From Lachnospiraceae bacterium (GTDB lineage Bacteria; Bacillota; Clostridia; Lachnospirales; Lachnospiraceae): a stretch of DNA of 64,000 nt. The DNA lies in assembly GCA_015056915.1 (NCBI GenBank), contig SVFK01000001.1, positions 124,001 through 188,000 on the forward strand, read 5' to 3'. The notes beneath the pieces are model-generated. The model was not told where the DNA came from, did no database searches, and saw only the letters and a program-made list of their open reading frames with translations. Below, one piece after another: positions 42,172 through 50,289 of the stretch; position 1 is the stretch's first letter; every line of letters begins with the position of its first letter. The position numbers and the translations under genes were made by a program.

Positions 42172-42564
42172 TTAGTTGATTCTATCTCTAATTCTTTTTG
42201 CTATCTCAGCATTTACATTCTTTATATCTTCTCCATAAGTCCACCCAAAACCATCTCCTATATATCTCGGAAAAATATGTAAATGATAATGACCTACATC
42301 GTTAAATTCTCCACCATTTTGCATAATACTATATCCATTAGGTTTATATACTTCTTTCAAGGCAAATACAATTTTCTTTGATATTATCATCAAATGTGAA
42401 AGTGTTTCATCTGGCATTTCATCCACATCAAGATAATGCACCTTGGGAACAAGTAATATATGTCCTTCATTAATAGGTTCCATATCCATAAAAGCCATTA
42501 CTAATTCGTCTTCGTAAATAATATCTGTTACTATTTTTTCTTTATGACAAAAAACACAATCCAT
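42172..42564 (-). CDS. HIT family nucleotide hydrolase/transferase
   Basis: 130 residues, MDCVFCHKEK onwards. The histidine triad is GHYHLHIFPR near residue 98. Cys-x-x-Cys at positions 3 and 6 resembles the zinc site of the Hint/HinT subgroup. Hydrolyses nucleoside phosphoramidates or dinucleoside polyphosphates. The ATG was chosen over an in-frame GTG because GCGAGGTG is six bases before it. Its own promoter lies upstream; the 54-bp array starts six bases after its stop. Confidence 0.92.
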   Translation of the reverse strand: MDCVFCHKEKIVTDIIYEDELVMAFMDMEPINEGHILLVPKVHYLDVDEMPDETLSHLMIISKKIVFALKEVYKPNGYSIMQNGGEFNDVGHYHLHIFPRYIGDGFGWTYGEDIKNVNAEIAKRIRDRIN

Positions 42565-42600
42565 TATATACACCTCGCTAAATTCACATTCATATGACTC

Positions 42601-42629
42601 ATTGTAAAATACCCTTAGTATTTATGCAA
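42601..42629 (-). promoter_or_regulatory. Promoter of the HIT gene
   Basis: Minus strand TTGCAT (42624-42629), 17-base spacer, TACAAT (42601-42606), about 40 bases from the start codon. Confidence 0.65.
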
Positions 42630-42706
42630 CAGTATTTTAGTTGCCTTTATAGCTACTCGCAGCCTATATGCTATTCTGCACATTATTCATCTCCCGCTAT
42701 GAGTGC

Positions 42707-42759
42707 ATGCAAACGGGCACCTTCGAAATCGCTTCGCGTTTCCTCGGTGTCGTTTGCAT
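42707..42759. repeat. Dispersed hairpin element (CTTCG element), copy 1
   Basis: Outer stem ATGCAAACG/CGTTTGCAT encloses CACCTTCGAAATCGCTTCGC and TTTCCTCGGTG, themselves paired. It shares about 32 bases with the element at 45012-45060 and in both cases follows an intrinsic terminator on the minus strand. The rest of 42574-42992 has the HIT promoter and the terminator and no gene. Confidence 0.75.
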
Positions 42760-42774
42760 TCCTATAGAATATAA

Positions 42775-42813
42775 AAAGAACGATTTGTCCTGCAAGCAGT
42801 CCAATCGTTCTTT
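42775..42813 (-). terminator. Terminator after the S66 peptidase gene
   Basis: Minus strand AAAGAACGATT, 17-base loop, AATCGTTCTTT then TTAT. Its loop (GACTGCTTGCAGGA) resembles the loop of the prfA terminator at 45.1 kb. Confidence 0.8.
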
Positions 42814-42992
42814 GTTATCTCGCATTTCACACCTTTCTTGAAAAGCGTGTGTATGTTAGCATGGTATGAGAAGTCTTGCAAGTTGTTTCTAATCTGGCAG
42901 ATTAAGCAGACATCTAAACAAATCCACAACATGGGAGGCTTCAGCAAACTAAAATTTCCGTTCCATATAAATTAAAATCTGTATGTTTCAAA

Positions 42993-43847
42993 TTATTCTT
43001 CAAGATATATTTCCTGACCAATTATAATTCCTTTTGAATCTATCCCGTGCCCTATATTTCTTGTAACCACTATTGGTAAGTCTTTTCCTACTATCCGTTT
43101 GACAAGTGCCTCTATGGTAGGTATACATTTTTCTCTATCCATTTCCGTAAATGTTCCCAAAATAATTCCTGCCACTTTATCAAAAGCGCCCATTTGCCTT
43201 AATTGACATAAATATGTTTCCATTTTAGCAACAGCTCCCTCGAAACTTTCCAATAATAATATCTTATCATCTAATTCTGGCATATATTCTGTTCCTGCCA
43301 GTTTTAAGAAGCATCTGATATTTCCTCCTACTACAATCCCACGCATTTTGCTTTGTTGTATAAATTTATAGTTTATATGAAACAAATCTGTTCCATTGTG
43401 CATAGCAGTACTAATAAAATCTGCTATTTGTTCTTCTTTATGTTCATATATCAAATTTCTAATTTGATACAAAACTGATGCCTTTCCCGTTTTTTTGTAA
43501 ATTGCGTTTATTACCGTTGTTAAATCACTATATCCCCAAAACATTTTCGAACTATTTGCAATTATATCATAGTCAAGATGAGGCAATATGCCATTTGCAA
43601 CATCCCCTCCTGAAATATCAAATATGCCTTTTATCTCATCATCTTTATAAAATTTCATAAGTGCATTTGCACGTTCTTTCGCCATACCACTGAAGATGCT
43701 TTCTTTTTCATAAATGTAGTCACTAAACACAGGTTGTAATCCAATATCTATCAATGTATTTTCTAAACGTTTGATTTTTTCTGCATATGTACATTTTTGT
43801 CCGTTTGAACAACAAACAATTCCTATTTTATCTCCGCAATTAAACAT
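42993..43847 (-). CDS. S66 family serine peptidase (LD-carboxypeptidase/MccF-like)
   Basis: 284 residues. Nucleophile Ser in FWGYSDLT, Glu in LLLESFEGA and His in GHGIDSKG form the S66 Ser-Glu-His triad. S66 enzymes trim murein tetrapeptides (LdcA) or cleave microcin C-type aminoacyl nucleotides (MccF). No signal peptide; the sequence looks closer to the MccF-like self-immunity branch often seen alone in Firmicutes, but this cannot be settled by eye. GTAGAGG precedes the ATG, within AATTTGTAGAGGT shared with other genes of the region. Confidence 0.88.
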   Translation of the reverse strand: MFNCGDKIGIVCCSNGQKCTYAEKIKRLENTLIDIGLQPVFSDYIYEKESIFSGMAKERANALMKFYKDDEIKGIFDISGGDVANGILPHLDYDIIANSSKMFWGYSDLTTVINAIYKKTGKASVLYQIRNLIYEHKEEQIADFISTAMHNGTDLFHINYKFIQQSKMRGIVVGGNIRCFLKLAGTEYMPELDDKILLLESFEGAVAKMETYLCQLRQMGAFDKVAGIILGTFTEMDREKCIPTIEALVKRIVGKDLPIVVTRNIGHGIDSKGIIIGQEIYLEE

Positions 43848-43933
43848 TCTTATGATACCTCTACAAATTCAAATAATCACCTGTGTTCAATCCCATATAA
43901 AATTAAACACAGGCATTAACATATAATAAATAA

Positions 43934-44311
43934 TTAATACTGATGATCCAATACCCACTTAAGCATATCTTCATAGTCCAAGCTACCATCTGCTACTGCA
44001 AGAACCATTTCATATAATTCTTTTTGTGTATACTGTAATTCAATTCCATTCAACAAAAAAAATACAAGCATTGCGTGCGTTCCTATTCGCTTGTTTCCGT
44101 CCAACATACAATGATTTTTTTTCAAACCATAACCAAGGCGTGTGCCTTTCCCTTGTATAGTTGGATATAACTCTTCTCCACCGAATACTTGAAATGGAGT
44201 CTCAATGGCTGATTCCAACAAATTAAAATCTCTTACACCGGTGGTTCCACCTGTCTGCTCAATAAGCTGTGAATGGAGCATTAAAATTTGCTCTTTACTC
44301 AGTCTTTTCAT
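43934..44311 (-). CDS. doc: Doc-type toxin (Fic fold)
   Basis: 125 residues, the size of death-on-curing toxins. The active-site motif HCMLDGNKR (67-75) fits H-x-x-x-D-x-N-K-R. Doc phosphorylates EF-Tu and stops translation. The ATG overlaps the antitoxin stop by four bases. It is a complete gene. Confidence 0.93.
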   Translation of the reverse strand: MKRLSKEQILMLHSQLIEQTGGTTGVRDFNLLESAIETPFQVFGGEELYPTIQGKGTRLGYGLKKNHCMLDGNKRIGTHAMLVFFLLNGIELQYTQKELYEMVLAVADGSLDYEDMLKWVLDHQY

Positions 44312-44550
44312 TTAGCAAGCACCTCATAAGCGTCTTTATTCTGTGCAAGTAATCTCTTTGAAATTTCAAGCACATCCTCATCCTTGGCAACAGCACTTTC
44401 ATCCACCTTGCTAAAATCAATTACCAAATATCTTGGTGCATTATTCTTAAGTATAACGACTGAGCCAAGCTCATCTACTAATCTTGCAACTTTTGAAAAG
44501 TTCTGATTTGCTTCTGTAATTGAAACCATTGTATTTGTATCTACTGTCAT
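44308..44550 (-). CDS. phd: Phd/YefM-type antitoxin
   Basis: 80 residues: MVSITEANQNFSKVARLVDE is the DNA-binding Phd fold, followed by VVILKNNAPRYLVIDF and an acidic C-terminal helix that would wrap Doc. First gene of the operon with doc; GGAGGTG precedes the ATG. Such pairs autoregulate. Confidence 0.93.
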   Translation of the reverse strand: MTVDTNTMVSITEANQNFSKVARLVDELGSVVILKNNAPRYLVIDFSKVDESAVAKDEDVLEISKRLLAQNKDAYEVLAK

Positions 44551-44578
44551 GTGAACACCTCCATCATCTTATATAGAT

Positions 44579-44608
44579 AGTATATCACTTTGTCTAGGAT
44601 AAATTCAA
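44579..44608 (-). promoter_or_regulatory. Promoter of phd-doc
   Basis: Minus strand TTGAAT (44603-44608), 18-base spacer, TATACT (44579-44584). Confidence 0.6.
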
Positions 44609-44646
44609 CCTATTTTTATTGTGTTATTTCCATAGCACTTGCAACA

Positions 44647-44795
44647 TCACCCACGCCTTATAGTTCTTCTAAACTTATGTGGATGTACCTTTTCTACTCC
44701 CAACTTCTTCCCCATTTCCCGTAAATGTAACTCTACACCACTTTCAGTATTACTGAACGTTTGCGGTTATTGCAATATCAGTCCGGCTACAGAGA
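44647..44795 (-). pseudogene. Remnant of a tyrosine recombinase (phage-type integrase)
   Basis: In the minus frame ending at 44647, TESGVELHLREMGKKLGVEK runs directly into VHPHKFRRT, the H-x-x-R box near the end of the catalytic domain of tyrosine recombinases. It is followed by a stop after three more codons, whereas the box should be followed by about 60 residues including the catalytic Tyr, and it is preceded by a frameshift and stop. So only a scrap of an integrase is left, 100 bases upstream of phd-doc. Confidence 0.7.
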
Positions 44796-44892
44796 TTATT
44801 AAAAACATATTCTATTATTGTTCTAGCATACCCTCTTTATAGATGCATGCATAGCCCCTCCCAAGAAAACTCACCAAAAATCTCAACGCAAA

Positions 44893-44932
44893 AGCGCCCT
44901 ATATCAGCCACTTAAAGCCAATATAGAGCACT
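44893..44932 (-). terminator. Intrinsic terminator upstream of the integrase remnant
   Basis: Minus strand AGTGCTCTATAT, 16-base loop, ATATAGGGCGCT, then TTTT. Two pairs are G-U on this strand but mismatches on the other, so it works in the minus direction. Confidence 0.65.
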
Positions 44933-45011
44933 TTTTTTCATCATATTAACTTACTTTATAAAACTCGACTCACAGATGCGTCATCTAAACTATTTCTCGT
45001 TACACTCATAG

Positions 45012-45060
45012 CACGAACGCTCACCTTCGAAAATGCTTCGCATTTCCTCGGTGTTCGTTT
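45012..45060. repeat. Dispersed hairpin element (CTTCG element), copy 2
   Basis: CGAAC...GTTCG outer stem, with CACCTTCGAAAATGCTTCGC and ATTTCCTCGGTG inside. Nearly the same core as 42707-42759. The rest of 44551-45136 holds the phd promoter, integrase remnant and terminators; no intact gene. Confidence 0.75.
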
Positions 45061-45082
45061 GACTCACATGGAATAAAATAAA

Positions 45083-45113
45083 GAGACATATGCCAGCAAG
45101 CTGTCAATGTCTC
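45083..45113 (-). terminator. Terminator of the prmC-prfA operon
   Basis: Minus strand GAGACAT, 17-base loop, ATGTCTC then TTTATTTTATT. Confidence 0.75.
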
Positions 45114-45136
45114 CTTATATTTATTCCGCGTTCGTG

Positions 45137-46210
45137 CTATTCGTTCATCTTTGCCAGCTTCGCCGCCTGGTCGGCTGCGATGCAGGCATCCAGGATTTCC
45201 TGAATGTCGCCATTCATTATTTTATCCAGCTTGTATAGGGTCAGGCCGATGCGGTGGTCAGTAACACGTCCCTGAGGGAAGTTGTAGGTTCTGATTTTCT
45301 CAGAACGGTCACCTGTACCAATCTGGCTGCGGCGCATTTCTGCTTCTGCATCATGTCTCTGCTGCTGCTCTAAGTCATACAGCTTGGCTTTCAACAGGGC
45401 AAATGCCTTTGCCTTATTCTGCAGCTGGGATTTCTCGGTCTGGCTGTATACCACAATACCTGTGGGGTAATGGGTCAGTCGTACTGCAGAGTCGGTGGTA
45501 TTGACACACTGACCACCGTTACCGGAAGCACGCATTACGTCAATACGAATATCCTTATCATCAATCACAATATCAATATCTTCGTCTACCTCAGGCATAA
45601 CAGCTACACTGATAGTGGAAGTGTGGATACGTCCGCCACTCTCTGTCTCAGGTACACGCTGTACACGGTGTACGCCACTCTCGTATTTCATCTTGGAGTA
45701 TGCACCCTGTCCCGTAATCATAAACTGAACTTCCTTCATACCGCCGATACCGATTTCATCAACGTTCATAGTTTCTACTCTCCAACGCTGACCTTCTGCA
45801 TAATGTACATACATACGATAGATTTCTGCTGCAAAAAGAGCAGCTTCATCACCGCCTGCACCAGCACGAATTTCCACGATAACGTTCTTATCATCATTGG
45901 GGTCCTTGGGCAATAACAGAATCTTTAACTCCTGCTCCAGCTCTTCCACTCGCTTCTTGCTGTCACTTAAGGTCTCCTTAATCATCTCGCGCATTTCTTC
46001 ATCGCTTTCCTCATCAAGCATCATCAGAGAATCCTCGATGTCCTGCTTACAGCCCTTATATTCCTTATAGGCATCCACTATGGGAGTCAAATCACTCTGC
46101 TCCTTCATCAGCTTACGAAAACGCTCCTGATTATTCGTCACTGTGGGCTCATTCAGCTCACCCATAATCTCTTCAAAACGAATCAATAAATCTTCTAATT
46201 TGTCAAACAT
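45137..46210 (-). CDS. prfA: Peptide chain release factor 1
   Basis: 357 residues from [18 protein letters not shown]. The GGQ motif is in [20 protein letters not shown] and the codon-recognition PxT is PET in [13 protein letters not shown], which marks RF1 (UAA/UAG). Domain 1 is the coiled N-terminus. GGAAAGG is 12 bases before this ATG; a TTG seven codons earlier is possible. Downstream of prmC, whose product methylates the Gln of GGQ, in the usual order. Confidence 0.98.
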   Translation of the reverse strand: MFDKLEDLLIRFEEIMGELNEPTVTNNQERFRKLMKEQSDLTPIVDAYKEYKGCKQDIEDSLMMLDEESDEEMREMIKETLSDSKKRVEELEQELKILLLPKDPNDDKNVIVEIRAGAGGDEAALFAAEIYRMYVHYAEGQRWRVETMNVDEIGIGGMKEVQFMITGQGAYSKMKYESGVHRVQRVPETESGGRIHTSTISVAVMPEVDEDIDIVIDDKDIRIDVMRASGNGGQCVNTTDSAVRLTHYPTGIVVYSQTEKSQLQNKAKAFALLKAKLYDLEQQQRHDAEAEMRRSQIGTGDRSEKIRTYNFPQGRVTDHRIGLTLYKLDKIMNGDIQEILDACIAADQAAKLAKMNE

Positions 46211-46282
46211 ATAAATACCATGCCTTTCCAACCTGTAAACATCCGGTAATCTTATACCTGCACAGGCATTAGCTTAACTTTC

Positions 46283-47137
46283 TTATTTTATATAAGTACC
46301 ATACACCACTCTGTCCAGTCCTGCATAGTCCTTCACTATATTGATTTCCACAAAACCGGCATTGTTCATCAGGGCACTGACACTTTCTGCCTGATCATAT
46401 CCGATTTCAAAATACAGCATGCCGCCACTTGTCAGGAAGTCGGGAGCTTCCTCCACAATTCTTCGATAAAAGAAGATTCCGTCCTCCGTACCGTCCAATG
46501 CCAGTCTGGGTTCATGTTCCCTGACCTCCGGCATCAAAGTGTCAATCACCGCACTTTGAATATAAGGGGGATTGGATACAATAAATTCATATTGCCCGGT
46601 AACATTCTCAAACAGATTACTTTGTACAAAATCACATTGCACTTCTGTCTGTCCGGCCTTCTCTAAAATAACGGCGGCGTTTTCCCTTGCCACAGCCAGT
46701 GCTTCCTCTGATATGTCCACGCCCACACCTTCACATCCATTACTGTAATGGAGAAGACTTAGCACAATACAGCCTGAGCCGGTACACATATCAAGAATAC
46801 GCATCCCGTCGTGGAGATTTTTTAACACTTCTTCTACCAGAATCTCTGTGTCCTGTCTGGGAATCAACACATGCTCATTCACCCGGAATTCCAGACCCAT
46901 AAATTCCTGGACTCCGGTAAGATGCTGAAGCGGAATCCTCTCAGCACGGGCTTCCAGCAGCTCATAATAATTCTTTTGGCACGCTTCCTCCACAGAGCGC
47001 TCGCCATGTATCAGCAAATCATTCCGGTTGGTATGACATACATATTCCAACAACAGTCTGGCATCCAGTGTCGCCTCTTCAATTCCGGCTTTTTTCAGAG
47101 TCTCACAACCCTGTTCATACAATTCCCGATAGGTCAT
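46283..47137 (-). CDS. prmC: Release factor glutamine methyltransferase
   Basis: 284 residues. Methylates the GGQ glutamine of RF1 and RF2. The SAM site is ILDMCTGSGCIVLSL and the glutamine-binding NPPY is in EFIVSNPPYIQS. N-terminal helical domain recognises the factor (PLQHLTGVQEFMGLEF). Overlaps the DUF1385 gene by four bases (ATGA) and precedes prfA. Confidence 0.98.
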   Translation of the reverse strand: MTYRELYEQGCETLKKAGIEEATLDARLLLEYVCHTNRNDLLIHGERSVEEACQKNYYELLEARAERIPLQHLTGVQEFMGLEFRVNEHVLIPRQDTEILVEEVLKNLHDGMRILDMCTGSGCIVLSLLHYSNGCEGVGVDISEEALAVARENAAVILEKAGQTEVQCDFVQSNLFENVTGQYEFIVSNPPYIQSAVIDTLMPEVREHEPRLALDGTEDGIFFYRRIVEEAPDFLTSGGMLYFEIGYDQAESVSALMNNAGFVEINIVKDYAGLDRVVYGTYIK

Positions 47138-48129
47138 TCGTCATCTTCCGCCTTCTGTCCATCATCCATCCAGCTCTCATCTACCTCGTAGCCAAAGGTC
47201 TCATACAGATAATTCTTCCAATCAAATACAGCCTCCACGGAAGCGATTGCCACCTCTACCATGCTTTCATCCGGCTCTTTGGTGGTTAATTTCTGGATAA
47301 ACATACCCGGTGCAGATAAAATTTTCACAAAAATATTGTCGCTACGTCCTGCCAAACGGATAATTTCATAAGAAATTCCTGCTACCACAGGCATCAATAG
47401 TATGCGCAATACTACCTTTAACAGCACATTATCCACACGGATAAAGAAAAACAGGATAATACTTATCAACAACACAAAGAAAATAAAGCTTGTACCGCAG
47501 CGCTTGTGCAATCTGGAGCTTCTCATAACATTGTGAACCGTGAGCGGTCTGCCCTTCTCGATACAGTTGATACACTTATGCTCTGCACCATGATACTGGT
47601 ACAATCTTCTGATATCCTTCATGGCGCTGATTGCAGTCACGTAAATAAGGAAAATCAAAATACGAAGCACACCCTCAATAATTGCCATCAAGGACTGGTT
47701 GCGAATATATTTTTCAAAGAAGGAAGAAATAAAATAGGGTAATACGATAAAAATTGCCACCGCGAGAACAATAGAAAAAATCGTCACGATTGTATTCAAA
47801 AGCTTCTCGCCGTTTCCCTTACTGAGCTTATCCACTGCCTTATCGAATTTGGTCTCAGTCTCTTCTTCCTCATAAAAGGATGCAGAGTGATTTATTACCC
47901 TTGTACCCAACATCAGAGAATCGACAAAGTTAAAGATTCCTCTGATAAAAGGTAACTCTTTTATTTTATTCTCATGCAGCACTCCCTGATGGTTCTCGAT
48001 TTCGATATCAATCTCACCATTGGGCTTTCTGACTGCCACTGCATATTTTTCTTTATTCTTCATCATGACGCCTTCCAGCACCGCCTGACCGCCGATACCG
48101 GAATAACGACTACACTTTTTCCTCGCCAT
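47134..48129 (-). CDS. DUF1385 membrane protein (YqhQ-like)
   Basis: 331 residues. GIGGQAVLEGVMMKNKEKYA and YHGAEHKCINCIEKG, RLHKRCGTSFIFFV are the DUF1385 signature; four to five membrane helices lie between about 110 and 260. The conserved His and Cys (GAEHKCINC) suggest a metal site. Function unknown; next to prmC and rpmE in many Clostridia, as here. It shares a four-base overlap with prmC. Confidence 0.92.
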   Translation of the reverse strand: MARKKCSRYSGIGGQAVLEGVMMKNKEKYAVAVRKPNGEIDIEIENHQGVLHENKIKELPFIRGIFNFVDSLMLGTRVINHSASFYEEEETETKFDKAVDKLSKGNGEKLLNTIVTIFSIVLAVAIFIVLPYFISSFFEKYIRNQSLMAIIEGVLRILIFLIYVTAISAMKDIRRLYQYHGAEHKCINCIEKGRPLTVHNVMRSSRLHKRCGTSFIFFVLLISIILFFFIRVDNVLLKVVLRILLMPVVAGISYEIIRLAGRSDNIFVKILSAPGMFIQKLTTKEPDESMVEVAIASVEAVFDWKNYLYETFGYEVDESWMDDGQKAEDDE

Positions 48130-48175
48130 ATTACAACCTATTACCTTTCCAAAGCCGACTAAGTCTGCTTATTAT

Positions 48176-48205
48176 AAAAGGTTGAGATATATACCTCAAC
48201 CTTTT
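48176..48205 (-). terminator. Terminator of rpmE
   Basis: Minus strand AAAAGGTTGAG, eight-base loop, CTCAACCTTTT. Confidence 0.8.
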
Positions 48206-48215
48206 GCTTGCAGTC

Positions 48216-48416
48216 TTATTTGACACCGTATTTCTTATTGAACTTATCAATACGACCATCAGCTCTTGCAGTCTTCTGCTGACCTGTGTAGAATGAATGA
48301 CACTTGGAACAAACTTCTACGTGAATCTCAGGTTTGGTAGAACCGGTTACAAATGTGTTACCACAGTTGCAGGTTACAGTTGCCTGATAATACTCGGGAT
48401 GGATTCCTTCTCTCAT
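48216..48416 (-). CDS. rpmE: Ribosomal protein L31 (zinc-binding type)
   Basis: 66 residues from [20 protein letters not shown]. Cys in TCNCGN and [12 protein letters not shown] form the C-x-C...C-x-x-C zinc site, so this is the zinc-containing form. GAGAGGTG precedes the ATG chosen; an in-frame GTG three codons earlier is part of the ribosome site. Own terminator. Confidence 0.98.
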   Translation of the reverse strand: MREGIHPEYYQATVTCNCGNTFVTGSTKPEIHVEVCSKCHSFYTGQQKTARADGRIDKFNKKYGVK

Positions 48417-48555
48417 TTCTTTCACCTCTCTATAAAAATATCATGTAATAGTTCTATGTTCTCATCCGCACTGCTTATGGAACCACAAACAGCGGTATTA
48501 TTGTAACATAACCATTTCAAGCTTGCAATAGCAAATTCAAAAAACTTTTCATAAT

Positions 48556-49980
48556 TTAGATAAATTTGTTCTTTTTTACCATTCCCACAAATTCAACATT
48601 GTTTCTGGTCCTTGCAAACATATCTAAAATACGATCCGTTGCCTCATCAGGTTTCAAGCCGTTTAATGCTTTACGCATGATATTGATAGCTTCCAGCTCC
48701 TCTGAAGACAAAAGTAAATCCTCTCTTCTGGTGCCGGATTTTGCCAAATCAATAGCAGGGAAAATACGCTTTTCAGACAGCTTACGGTCCAGTACGATTT
48801 CCATGTTACCGGTACCCTTGAATTCCTCGTATACCACGTCATCCATCTTACTTCCGGTATCCACAAGTGCAGTGGCAAGAATGGTTAGGCTACCGCCCTC
48901 ACGCATATTGCGGGCTGCACCAAAAAATCTCTTGGGCATGTGTAATGCCGACGGGTCAAGACCACCGGACAGAGTACGTCCACTGGGGGGAACCACCTGA
49001 TTGTAAGCTCTTGTCAGTCGAGTGATACTATCAAGTAAAATCACCACATCATTCTTATGCTCTACAAGGCGCTTCGCACGCTCAATCACCATTTCCGACA
49101 CTCTTTTATGATGCTCGGGGAGCTCGTCAAAGGTGGAATAAATAACCTCCACATTCTCACCCTGAATGGCTTCCTTAATATCTGTTACTTCCTCGGGACG
49201 TTCGTCAATCAGAAGAATCAGCATATGCATATGAGGATTGGTGCGAAGAACCGATTTGGCTACCTCTTTTAAAAGTGTGGTCTTACCAGCCTTGGGCGGT
49301 GATACAATCATACCACGCTGTCCCTTACCCACAGGACTTACCAAATCCATAACTCTCATAGCAACACTACAGCCCGGCACCTCAAGCTTGATACGCTCGT
49401 CCGGGAAAATCGGTGTCATATCTTCAAAGGCCATGCGCTTGGAAGCCTCTTCCACAGTATATCCGTTGATACTGCGAACAAAGAGCAGTGCGCTGAATTT
49501 CTCCTGCTGTGTTTTTACCCTCTTATTGCCACAAAGAATATCACCTGTCTTCAGACCAAAACGGCGGATCTGGCTGGGGGCCACATATACATCATTCTCT
49601 CCCGGCAGATAATTCTCACAGCGAATAAAGCCGTAACCATCCGGCATTACCTCAAGAATACCGCTTGCCTCTACTCCACTGTCCAGCTCCTTCGGATACT
49701 GGTTCTCATCATATGCATCATTGGGACGATAACTGCGTTCCCTCGCATCGCTTTTCACATATGCGTCACTTCTTGCATTGGCCGTAGCAACATTGGCTGT
49801 AGTTGTATTTGTCGTGGGTGCATTCACTGTGGCAGTCTCCGCACTCTTTAGCCTTTCATCCTCTGCAAGCATTGCTTCTACAATTTCAGACTTTTTCATG
49901 GTAGAAGTCCCCTTCAAACCACGTACCTTCGCAAGCTCCTTCAACTGTGCAAGTGCCAACGATTCATATTTTTCTCTCAT
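48556..49980 (-). CDS. rho: Transcription termination factor Rho
   Basis: 474 residues. N-terminal helical domain (LKELAKVRGLKGTSTMKKSE), then a low-complexity insert rich in Thr, Ala and Asn (about 48-75), the RNA-binding cold-shock-like part (VMPDGYGFIRCENYLPGEND), Walker A SPPKAGKTTLL, Walker B VVILLDSITRL and R-loop. Homohexameric helicase ending transcripts. AGGAGG precedes the ATG. The insert is the variable linker found in many Clostridia. It reads from the same strand as rpmE, 140 bases upstream. Confidence 0.98.
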   Translation of the reverse strand: MREKYESLALAQLKELAKVRGLKGTSTMKKSEIVEAMLAEDERLKSAETATVNAPTTNTTTANVATANARSDAYVKSDARERSYRPNDAYDENQYPKELDSGVEASGILEVMPDGYGFIRCENYLPGENDVYVAPSQIRRFGLKTGDILCGNKRVKTQQEKFSALLFVRSINGYTVEEASKRMAFEDMTPIFPDERIKLEVPGCSVAMRVMDLVSPVGKGQRGMIVSPPKAGKTTLLKEVAKSVLRTNPHMHMLILLIDERPEEVTDIKEAIQGENVEVIYSTFDELPEHHKRVSEMVIERAKRLVEHKNDVVILLDSITRLTRAYNQVVPPSGRTLSGGLDPSALHMPKRFFGAARNMREGGSLTILATALVDTGSKMDDVVYEEFKGTGNMEIVLDRKLSEKRIFPAIDLAKSGTRREDLLLSSEELEAINIMRKALNGLKPDEATDRILDMFARTRNNVEFVGMVKKNKFI

Positions 49981-50289
49981 AAAGAACCTCCTATTAGGAA
50001 AATAGTTTTCAATACATCAAATATCATTTATCTTTCATTACAATGGGAAAGTAACATCAGAATCGATCACAAAAATTTCTCAGCCTTACGGATATGTCAT
50101 TGAATTTTCGATTGAATTAGCATATACTGCTTGCATTATAATACAAAGTGGTTAAAATAGGAAGTCCCAAATTCAATTTTCCTATATTTTTATGAAAATC
50201 ACTCTTCTGCGCTGCTTACAAAATAGCTTGCGAAGCCAAAGAATCTAGTATATGATACTAATGAATATATAAAGGAAAGAGGTAGTGTC
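49981..50289. other. Divergent promoter region of rho and malic enzyme
   Basis: 309 bases without a gene. On the minus side TATAAT at 50135-50140 could start rho, giving a leader of about 145 bases; I see no clear -35 or attenuator. The malic enzyme promoter is listed separately. Confidence 0.45.
50228..50256 (+). promoter_or_regulatory. Promoter of the malic enzyme operon
   Basis: TTGCGA, 17-base spacer, TATGAT at 50251-50256, 33 bases before the start codon. Confidence 0.75.

Noticed and set aside
41847-42179. 110-codon open frame on the plus strand through the 54-bp array
   Set aside because: It follows from a unit length divisible by three; no ribosome site, repetitive hydrophobic composition, and the short array A encodes no comparable protein.
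33516-43847. A chromosomal integron with attC sites
   Set aside because: The edge motifs lack consistent GTT/AAC cores and long paired arms, no integron integrase is present, and the only recombinase trace is a scrap of phage type.
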